Source: Eubacterium sp. CAG:786
GTDB taxonomy: Bacteria > Bacillota > Clostridia > Oscillospirales > Ruminococcaceae
Direction of reading: 5' to 3'
Length of the DNA: 10,833 nucleotides
Assembly (NCBI GenBank): GCA_000432175.1
Contig: HF989491.1
Coordinates: 1-10,833, forward strand
Shown here: positions 1 through 4,821 of the stretch, piece by piece
How positions within the stretch are numbered: the stretch's first letter is position 1
Layout of the letters: each line of letters starts with the position of its first letter
Program-made: the position numbers and the translations under genes
The notes under the pieces: generated by a model
What the model was told of the DNA's origin: nothing
What the model saw: only the letters and a program-made list of their open reading frames with translations
The model's database searches: none

Positions 1-166
1 TCCACAGCTGCGGCGCGAATATCCCGCAGAGCGCGACGATAGTCCCAAGTATAACGCCAAGGAACGTACCGGCGTTTATAAACCCCGGCAGACATATCCA
101 GACAATGTACGCAATTCCGATAACAGTGACTGCCGCCTGTGCCGGGTGAAATCTGTATTTTTTCAA
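1..166 (-). CDS. Partial membrane protein, N-terminus only (TTG start)
   Basis: Only the first 55 codons are in the window; the gene runs off the left edge. The reading frame begins at TTG 166-164, preceded by GGAGG at 172-176 with a 5-base spacer, and has no stop. The peptide starts MKKYRFHPAQ and then shows two hydrophobic stretches, about residues 11-30 and 33-52, separated by a short Pro/Gly/Asn turn, so it looks like an N-terminal pair of membrane helices. No catalytic motif is visible. An N-terminal helix pair of this kind occurs in the YdcF/SanA (DUF218) family and in many other Clostridial membrane proteins, so that family is only a weak guess. It lies downstream of a strong terminator, so it probably needs its own promoter, but I could not find a convincing one between 177 and 375. 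Confidence 0.6.
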   Translation of the reverse strand, partial: MKKYRFHPAQAAVTVIGIAYIVWICLPGFINAGTFLGVILGTIVALCGIFAPQLW

Positions 167-171
167 AAATA

Positions 172-176
172 CCTCC
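172..176 (-). promoter_or_regulatory. Ribosome binding site of the TTG-started membrane gene
   Basis: The minus strand reads ACCTGGAGGT just before the TTG codon, with GGAGG at 176-172 and 5 bases to the start. It decides the choice of TTG 166-164, because no ATG or GTG in this frame has a comparable site. Confidence 0.65.
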
Positions 177-179
177 AGG

Positions 180-375
180 TTAATTCGGAATTAGGAATTC
201 GTAATTCACAATTACGGTGTCCCGCTCCGCGGGACATAATTTAAAAAGATTAATAAAAAACGCACAGGGCGAGAGAATTTCTTTCGCCCTGTCGTTAAGT
301 TGTTAATTTGTTTTGAAATCGTCCGCGAAGCGGACACCTTAATTCCGAATTCCGAATTAAGAATTCCGAATTAAA
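180..375. repeat. MITE-like or REP-doublet element with ~55-bp inverted arms
   Basis: The left arm (about 180-235) and the reverse complement of the right arm (about 321-375) follow the same plan. Both begin TTAATTCGGAATT, continue with several further AATTCGGAATT-like units, and reach a GGTGTCC motif that opens a short GC-rich hairpin. The hairpins are GTCCCGC-TCC-GCGGGAC at 219-235 and GTCCGC-GAA-GCGGAC at 321-335. The two arms therefore form a large imperfect inverted repeat around an interior of about 85 bases (236-320). No open reading frame lies inside. The interior holds the terminator described separately. The layout matches non-autonomous elements such as MITEs or paired REP sequences (REPINs). 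Mobility is inferred, since only one copy is in view and no target-site duplication is certain. Confidence 0.6.
249..292 (-). terminator. Intrinsic terminator of the oxidoreductase operon
   Basis: On the minus strand, ACAGGGCGA (292-284) pairs perfectly with TCGCCCTGT (272-264). The stem extends by about four more pairs, one of them G-T, to a 3-base loop, giving roughly 13 pairs. It is followed by GCG and a run of six Ts, then ATTAATC. This is a textbook rho-independent terminator for transcripts coming from the right, about 84 bases beyond the gamma-subunit stop codon. It sits in the interior of the 180-375 inverted-repeat element. Confidence 0.85.
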
Positions 376-906
376 TTAAAGTGCCATTCCCAGGGCGAGA
401 GCCTTCATGTTTGCTTCGATGAGGTCTGCCTTCTTCGGTGGGATTATCTTCTCCAGCGTGGGACGTACTGCGTCAATGACCGCAATGCCGGTTTCCTTGA
501 GCAGCTTTCCTACAAGGATAATGTTCGCCATGCCGGGGAGTCCGTGCTCTGCCGCAAGCGCTGTGGACGGAATGCGGAAGCTGCGGATATCCTTCCGGGT
601 GCATTCCCTGGTGACGAGGGTGCTGTCGATTATCGCAATTCCACCGGGCTTGACGCTTTCGATGAATTTGTCGTAGCTGGGACCGTTCATTGCAATGAGC
701 ACGTCAGGGTCCGTCACGTACGGTGAGCCTATCGGCTCATCGCCTACGCAGACAGCGCAGTTTGCCGTGCCGCCGCGCATCTCGGGTCCGTATGACGGGA
801 GCCACGAAACCTGCTTATCCTGGTTCATGCCAAGATATGCGAGCAGTTTGCCCGCAAAGAGAATTCCCTGACCGCCAAAGCCAGCGAGGATAGTTTCTGT
901 TGTCAT
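376..906 (-). CDS. 2-oxoacid:ferredoxin oxidoreductase, gamma subunit
   Basis: A 176-residue protein of the pyruvate/ketoisovalerate oxidoreductase catalytic gamma domain family, which packs against the alpha and beta subunits in the cytoplasmic enzyme. The glycine-rich GFGGQG is at residues 9-14 and the family motif [13 protein letters not shown] at 38-50. I chose ATG 906-904 because it overlaps the beta stop codon as ATGA (906-903), the usual sign of translational coupling, and because family members begin just before the glycine loop. A longer frame reaches 969, but it would overlap beta by more than 60 bases and adds residues with no family resemblance. It is the last gene of the operon; a strong terminator follows. 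The substrate is assigned through the alpha subunit, since gamma alone does not tell ketoisovalerate from 2-oxoglutarate enzymes. Confidence 0.93.
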   Translation of the reverse strand: MTTETILAGFGGQGILFAGKLLAYLGMNQDKQVSWLPSYGPEMRGGTANCAVCVGDEPIGSPYVTDPDVLIAMNGPSYDKFIESVKPGGIAIIDSTLVTRECTRKDIRSFRIPSTALAAEHGLPGMANIILVGKLLKETGIAVIDAVRPTLEKIIPPKKADLIEANMKALALGMAL

Positions 907-1643
907 CTTATTGCGCCCTCCTTGAATACGCCAAGCGGATAATAGGGCACCATGTTCTCTTTGAGCCACTTTATCGCTTCCACAGGGGATAAGCCCCAGT
1001 TGGTCGGACAGGTGGAGAGTACCTCGATGATCGAAAATCCCTGCTTGTTTTTCTGGAATTCGAAGCCCTTGCGGATAGCCGCCTTTGCCTTGCGGATATT
1101 AGCGGGGTCCGTGACTGTGACGCGCTCAGCCAGCGCAACGCCGGAAAGCGTGGAAAGCATCTCGCACACCCTCACCGGGAAGCCCTCAACATCGGTATTC
1201 CTGCCGTAGGGAGTGGTCTGCGTCACCTGACCCGGGAGCGTGGTAGGCGCCATCTGACCGCCAGTCATGCCATAGGTCGTGTTGTTGATGAATATGACTG
1301 TGATATTCTCGCCGCGGGTCGCCGCGTGTACTGTTTCTGCGGTTCCTATCGCGGCAAGGTCGCCGTCGCCCTGATAGGTGAAAACGAACTTGTCCGGATT
1401 GCCGCGCTTTACGCCGGTTGCGACTGCGGGCGCGCGCCCGTGAGCTGCCTCTATCATATCGCAGTTGAAGTAATCATACGCCATTACCGAGCAGCCCACC
1501 GGGCAAACACCTATCGTGTTGCCCTCAATGCCCATCTCGTCGATGACTTCCGCCACAAGACGGTGCACAATGCCGTGCGTGCAGCCGGGGCAGTAGTGGA
1601 AAGGCACATCAGTCAGTGCGTGTGGTTTGTTGAAATCCGGCAT
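903..1643 (-). CDS. 2-oxoacid:ferredoxin oxidoreductase, beta (TPP-binding) subunit
   Basis: A 246-residue thiamine-pyrophosphate-binding subunit. It carries CPGC at residues 18-21 in the CPGCTHG context typical of this family, HGRAPAVATGVKR at 68-80, and the cofactor-binding GDGD at 92-95 followed by FINN near 118-121, which together make the Mg-TPP motif. It would perform the decarboxylation chemistry with the alpha subunit and pass electrons to the ferredoxin-like subunit. The start is ATG 1643-1641, one base after the alpha stop (TGATATG), with AAAGGAGG at 1660-1653 inside the end of alpha. An in-frame start at 1664 would lie within alpha and is less likely. There is no extra iron-sulfur domain, so electron transfer depends on the separate small ferredoxin subunit encoded upstream. 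Confidence 0.93.
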   Translation of the reverse strand: MPDFNKPHALTDVPFHYCPGCTHGIVHRLVAEVIDEMGIEGNTIGVCPVGCSVMAYDYFNCDMIEAAHGRAPAVATGVKRGNPDKFVFTYQGDGDLAAIGTAETVHAATRGENITVIFINNTTYGMTGGQMAPTTLPGQVTQTTPYGRNTDVEGFPVRVCEMLSTLSGVALAERVTVTDPANIRKAKAAIRKGFEFQKNKQGFSIIEVLSTCPTNWGLSPVEAIKWLKENMVPYYPLGVFKEGAIR

Positions 1644-1644
1644 A

Positions 1645-2712
1645 TCACTCAGCCTCCTTTGCAAGGGTCTTTATCTGTTCAAGGATTGCCGAGGGCTTAG
1701 GGATAACACCGCCGGTGCGTCCGTAGAAATCCACCGGAATGCGGCAGTCCAGCGCAAGCTTTACGTCCTCTATCATCTGTCCCATGGACATTTCAACGCA
1801 CAGAACGCGTTTTGCGTTCCTGCATGCTTCGTTTATTTCCTGGACAGGGAACGGCCAGAGCGTTACAGGACGGAAAAGTCCCGCCTTTATGCCCTGCTCG
1901 CGGGCGCTGTCAACGGCAGCTTTCGCAAGTCTTGCCACCGAGCCATACGCCGTGACGATTATGTCGGCGTCCTCAGTGCAGTACTGCTCTGCAAGGTGAA
2001 GTTCCTGCTTGACGGTTTCGTAACGCCTGAAACGCTCGAAATTAAGACGCTCCAGCTCCTCTGCCTGTAAGTACAGGGAATTCACGATGTTATGTTTTCT
2101 CTTGTTCTGGTGGCCACTGGTAGCCCAGGGCTTTTCAGCGGGGTCATGCTGCTGTATCTTGTCGCTGCCGAACACAACCGGCTCCATCATCTGACCGAGA
2201 AGTCCGTCGGCAAGTATCATCGCGGGCATTCTGTACTTGTCCGCTTCGTCGAACGCTTTTCCCATCAGGTCTGCCATTTCCTGCACGGAGGACGGCGCAA
2301 ACACGAGTATCTGGAAATCGCCATGCCCCAGCGCCTTTGTCGCCTGCCAGTAATCGCTCTGCGAGGGCTGAATTCCACCCAGACCAGGACCGCCGCGCAT
2401 TACATTCACGATAACGCAGGGAAGGTCGGAACCAGCCATGTAGGACACGCCTTCGCCCTTCAGGGAAATTCCCGGGGAGGAGCTGGAAGTCATGCAGCGA
2501 ACGCCGGAACTTGCGCAGCCATACACCATGTTGATCGCCGCGATCTCGCTCTCAGCCTGCAGAAAAACGCCCCCAACCTTTGGCATTCTCTTTGCCATGT
2601 ACGCGGAAATTTCAGTCTGCGGTGTGATAGGATAACCGAAAAAGCACTTGCAGCCGGCTCTTATCGCGGCTTCTGCCAGGGCTTCGTTGCCCTTCATCAG
2701 ATTTCGTTCCAT
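1645..2712 (-). CDS. vorB: 3-methyl-2-oxobutanoate:ferredoxin oxidoreductase, alpha subunit (VorB-like)
   Basis: A 355-residue alpha subunit holding the pyrimidine-binding half of the TPP site and the transketolase C-terminal domain. Visible motifs are MKGNEALAEAAIRAGC near the start, GYPITPQTE at 26-34, QAESE at 52-56, TSSSSPG at 75-81 and RGGPGLGGIQPSQSD at 106-120. This set matches the VorB group of 2-ketoisovalerate oxidoreductases better than pyruvate or 2-oxoglutarate enzymes as I know them, but substrate range in this family is broad and 2-oxoglutarate cannot be excluded. The enzyme would turn branched 2-oxoacids plus CoA into acyl-CoA, CO2 and reduced ferredoxin, reversibly. ATG 2712-2710 shares one base with the ferredoxin stop (TGATG). 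A GTG directly before it (2715) is an alternative start, and GGAGG lies 9 and 6 bases from the two. Confidence 0.92.
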   Translation of the reverse strand: MERNLMKGNEALAEAAIRAGCKCFFGYPITPQTEISAYMAKRMPKVGGVFLQAESEIAAINMVYGCASSGVRCMTSSSSPGISLKGEGVSYMAGSDLPCVIVNVMRGGPGLGGIQPSQSDYWQATKALGHGDFQILVFAPSSVQEMADLMGKAFDEADKYRMPAMILADGLLGQMMEPVVFGSDKIQQHDPAEKPWATSGHQNKRKHNIVNSLYLQAEELERLNFERFRRYETVKQELHLAEQYCTEDADIIVTAYGSVARLAKAAVDSAREQGIKAGLFRPVTLWPFPVQEINEACRNAKRVLCVEMSMGQMIEDVKLALDCRIPVDFYGRTGGVIPKPSAILEQIKTLAKEAE

Positions 2713-2933
2713 CACTTGTCACCTCCGTCTGCCCTGATGGTTATTGCACAGTCGGGGCACATCATCGCGCACATCGCACATGCGATGCAGGCGTCGTCGT
2801 CAATGCACACTGCGGTGTAATAACCCTTCGCGTTGAGCTTCTCATGCGATATCTCAACTATCTTCTTCGGACATGCGGTGGTGCACAGCGCACAGCCCTT
2901 GCAGGCTTCAAAGTCCACGTTCATCTTTGCCAT
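2712..2933 (-). CDS. 2x[4Fe-4S] ferredoxin subunit of the 2-oxoacid oxidoreductase
   Basis: A 73-residue bacterial ferredoxin-type protein with two complete cluster motifs: C-x2-C-x2-C-x3-CP at residues 11, 14, 17 and 21, and again at 49, 52, 55 and 59. Additional cysteines at 43 and 62 are not needed for the clusters. The size and its place as first gene of the oxidoreductase set identify it as the electron-carrying (delta) subunit, moving electrons from the TPP site to soluble ferredoxin. The start ATG 2933-2931 has only a modest purine-rich site (AAGGGAAAC), weaker than those of the genes that follow. Its stop overlaps the vorB start. Two hairpins lie in the leader just upstream. A free-standing ferredoxin is a less likely reading given the overlap. 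Confidence 0.93.
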   Translation of the reverse strand: MAKMNVDFEACKGCALCTTACPKKIVEISHEKLNAKGYYTAVCIDDDACIACAMCAMMCPDCAITIRADGGDK

Positions 2934-2951
2934 TTTTGTTTCCCTTTCCCG

Positions 2952-2985
2952 CTCCGTTTTGCCGGAGTTCCTGCGGCCCCGCAGG
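2952..2985 (-). other. Two tandem hairpins in the 76-base gap before the ferredoxin gene
   Basis: In the gap between the P-loop ATPase gene and the ferredoxin gene, the minus strand has a 7-bp stem CCTGCGG/CCGCAGG with a 2-base centre (2985-2970), then a 5-bp stem CTCCG/CGGAG with a 6-base loop (2967-2952). Neither is followed by a T-run, so they do not look like terminators. They could be processing or mRNA-stability elements separating the first two genes from the oxidoreductase genes, but that role is inference. I see no promoter in the gap. Confidence 0.4.
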
Positions 2986-3009
2986 AGGTTCAGCGCGTCT
3001 GGTCACGCT

Positions 3010-3663
3010 CTATTTTTCTTCCCAGAACGGACGTATATACACGTCCACCGGGTAGGCTCCCTCCACCCCAAGAGAGCGCTCTGCTGCTGTCAGCGCCACC
3101 GGAATTCCGGCTGCCTTTCCGCACTGTACAGCATAATCCGCCGTGACTGTTACATCATCGGCGGAAGTCTGTAAACCTAAGTTGGAGCAGTTGATGATGC
3201 CTTTTGCCTTTATTCTGGACACCTGCTCGATGTCCCTCAGCAGCTCCACTGCCTCCTCCGGGGTGCGGGTGAGGTAGCGGTACCTGTTCACGACATAATA
3301 CAGAGAACAGCCGAGGTTGTTCAGCACCGTTGAGTACTGCCCCAGCGCCACTGCGCCTGAATCATCACCGCCGACGTCGATAATGAGCCGTTCACAGCCG
3401 TTCACAGCTGCAGCCATATCAAATCCCAGCGATGGGATATCAAGGTTGGTATTCGCAAACTGCGGCGCTATCAGCTTTATTCCATAGCTGTCGAAGAGCC
3501 CCGACAGATCGGCTGTGCGGAAATACGGGTTCACGATGTCGAGATCGATCACCGTGACCCTTTCCCCCGCCTTTGCATAGTCAACTGCGAGATTTACTGC
3601 CAGATTAGTCTTGCCCGAGCCGTAATGCCCGGTTATTGCGATAATTCTGCCAAGATCTGTCAT
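3010..3663 (-). CDS. ParA/MinD-like P-loop ATPase leading the oxidoreductase genes
   Basis: A 217-residue soluble protein of the SIMIBI-type P-loop NTPase fold. The Walker A loop GHYGSGKT is at residues 12-19, VIDLDIVNPYFR at 38-49 fits the switch-I/A' aspartate region, and RLIIDVGGD at 92-100 fits Walker B. The P-loop has His where ParA/MinD proteins carry the signature lysine (KGGxGKT), so it is not a canonical partition protein, and no parB or origin is near. No C-terminal CxxC, as found in Mrp/NBP35 iron-sulfur carriers, is present. Its ATG overlaps the stop of the upstream zinc-ribbon gene as ATGA (3663-3660). The ferredoxin-oxidoreductase genes follow after 76 bases with no terminator between, suggesting a role in assembly or control of that enzyme. 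That role is inferred from position only. Confidence 0.85.
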   Translation of the reverse strand: MTDLGRIIAITGHYGSGKTNLAVNLAVDYAKAGERVTVIDLDIVNPYFRTADLSGLFDSYGIKLIAPQFANTNLDIPSLGFDMAAAVNGCERLIIDVGGDDSGAVALGQYSTVLNNLGCSLYYVVNRYRYLTRTPEEAVELLRDIEQVSRIKAKGIINCSNLGLQTSADDVTVTADYAVQCGKAAGIPVALTAAERSLGVEGAYPVDVYIRPFWEEK

Positions 3664-4145
3664 GCAATATAATCAAAGAAATTGTATGCCGCACCATTTG
3701 AAATATCGCCGTTTGCTGCAGCTGCAGCAATTATTGTAAAGAACACGATATAGAAAATGATGCTTGCCACGATGCCAATAGCCTGAATGATTATCATAGC
3801 CTGGCAGTAGCGCTTCTTTGCAATAGGAGTAGTGCTGCTGACCCCCCAGACGATCGAAAGAATAAGGCTGATGATGCCGAACCATGTGCAGCAGATGACA
3901 GTGCCGACCCACTGACCGAGCGTCATCTCCTGATTGTTCACAACACCGTTCTGGGGTGCGCTTGCGTATGTTGTGGAAGTCTGCGAACCGTAATTAGGCA
4001 TGGCGCCCATATGCGGATCCTGCGTATACTGTGTTGTGTTCTGCTTGCCGAGATCAACGGCAGAAGGAAGCGGCGCGCCGCAAACCGGGCAGAAATCACC
4101 GTCGCTGGTGACCAGCGTGTTGCATTTTGTGCATACTCTCTGCAT
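3660..4145 (-). CDS. Zinc-ribbon protein with two membrane segments
   Basis: A 161-residue protein not assignable to a characterised family. An N-terminal zinc ribbon has CxxC at residues 5 and 8 and CxxC at 19 and 22 (CTKC, then CPVC). A polar Gln/Thr/Asn/Ser-rich linker spans about 28-75. Two hydrophobic helices follow at about 78-102 and 114-143, joined by a basic turn (AKKRY). The C-terminus is short and rich in Asn, Ala and aromatic residues. The topology suggests a cytoplasmic zinc ribbon tethered to the membrane, a common layout for uncharacterised Clostridial proteins. The ATG at 4145-4143 has AGAGGT about 7 bases upstream (4158-4153). It is first in the operon behind a strong promoter and is coupled to the ATPase gene by a 4-base overlap. 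Function unknown; a membrane anchor or sensor for its coupled ATPase is a guess. Confidence 0.85.
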   Translation of the reverse strand: MQRVCTKCNTLVTSDGDFCPVCGAPLPSAVDLGKQNTTQYTQDPHMGAMPNYGSQTSTTYASAPQNGVVNNQEMTLGQWVGTVICCTWFGIISLILSIVWGVSSTTPIAKKRYCQAMIIIQAIGIVASIIFYIVFFTIIAAAAANGDISNGAAYNFFDYIA

Positions 4146-4221
4146 AATTTTTACCTCTTTTCATAGATCCAAACGACCAGTTTTATAATACACAAAAATT
4201 CTTATTTTTATGTACAATTGT

Positions 4222-4250
4222 ATTTTATCATAATAATTCTTTCCTGTCAA
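4222..4250 (-). promoter_or_regulatory. Sigma-A-type promoter of the zinc-ribbon/ATPase/oxidoreductase operon
   Basis: The minus strand carries TTGACA (4250-4245), a 17-base spacer and TAAAAT (4227-4222). TG one base before the -10 hexamer makes it an extended -10 promoter. It is a near-perfect vegetative promoter about 77 bases upstream of the zinc-ribbon ATG, giving a 5' leader of roughly 70 bases. The palindrome TACAATTGTA (4222-4213) shares one base with the -10 end and spans the likely start point, so it could be an operator. No other promoter of this quality was seen before the terminator at 249-292. Confidence 0.85.
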
Positions 4251-4334
4251 CAAAGAAAACCCGATTACACACAAATTTCACGATAACTACACCCAGCGGG
4301 CAAATAACAATATTGGCGTTCCAGAATGCGGAAA

Positions 4335-4766
4335 TCATTTTTCCAGCCACTGGCTCATTCCGGCGCCGAGAAGCTCGTTGGGTCTGTCACGGAAGCCGAA
4401 CTGCCTGTAAAACGGCTCGCGGTCCCTTGCCGACATCAGATAAACGACGATCTTCTCCCCCGGCTCCAGCGTGGAATACAGGTAATCCATTGTGCGGTGC
4501 ATCATCTGCTTGCCTATCCCCTGGTGCTGATATTCCGGTATCACTATCACGTCGGTGATGAAATTCGCGTATCCGCCCTCCGAAAGAACGCGTATCATTC
4601 CCACGCAGCGGTTGCCTGCGGCACGGTCGCGCACGGTGGTTATATGGAACGCGTTATTCAGCACGTTGTTGCATATTCTGTCTGAAAGCACCATAAAATT
4701 CACCTGCCGGCGCATTTCTTTGTATTCTTCCAGGGTGGGCGCCTTGTCTATAAATTCTAGTTCCAT
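4335..4766 (-). CDS. GNAT family N-acetyltransferase
   Basis: A 143-residue single-domain acyltransferase of the Gcn5-related fold, the usual size for a minimal GNAT. The acetyl-CoA pyrophosphate-binding motif A is VIVIPEYQHQGIGKQMM, with the Q-x-x-G-x-G loop (QHQGIG). It follows the β4 strand (FITDVIVIP) and precedes a β5 segment (IVVYLMSA). The C-terminal FYRQFGF is the typical tyrosine-containing motif B region. I chose ATG 4766-4764 (MELEF) because GGGAG (4777-4773) sits 6 bases before it; the in-frame ATG at 4784 lacks a site and lies in the preceding hairpin region. The substrate cannot be told from sequence: small molecules, protein N-termini or antibiotics are all possible. It lies 55 bases after ftsH behind a weak terminator, so read-through from ftsH may express it. 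Confidence 0.9.
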   Translation of the reverse strand: MELEFIDKAPTLEEYKEMRRQVNFMVLSDRICNNVLNNAFHITTVRDRAAGNRCVGMIRVLSEGGYANFITDVIVIPEYQHQGIGKQMMHRTMDYLYSTLEPGEKIVVYLMSARDREPFYRQFGFRDRPNELLGAGMSQWLEK

Positions 4767-4772
4767 TCTGTT

Positions 4773-4777
4773 CTCCC
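4773..4777 (-). promoter_or_regulatory. Ribosome binding site fixing the GNAT start
   Basis: GGGAG on the minus strand, within AAAGGGAGAA, sits 6 bases before ATG 4766-4764. It supports the internal MELEF start over the upstream in-frame ATG at 4784. Confidence 0.6.
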
Positions 4778-4787
4778 TTTTCATGCC

Positions 4788-4810
4788 AAAAGCCGTCCAT
4801 TGGACGGCTT
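4788..4810 (-). terminator. Hairpin after ftsH, probable weak terminator or attenuator
   Basis: AAGCCGTCC (4810-4802) and GGACGGCTT (4798-4790) form a perfect 9-bp stem with a 3-base loop, 12 bases after the ftsH stop. The T-run after it on the minus strand is only four bases before GGC, so termination is probably partial. The GNAT ribosome binding site begins about 11 bases later, so read-through transcripts could still translate GNAT. Confidence 0.6.
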
Positions 4811-4821
4811 ATAGGCTTTGT

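Noticed and set aside
2092..2820. Long plus-strand open frame of 242 codons opposite vorB and the ferredoxin gene
   Set aside because: It is antisense to well-supported genes, has no family motif and no credible ribosome binding site, and results from the codon bias of the genes on the other strand.
3010..3663. Chromosome or plasmid partition locus (parA)
   Set aside because: No ParB gene, no parS-like repeats and no signature lysine in the P-loop; the context is a metabolic operon.
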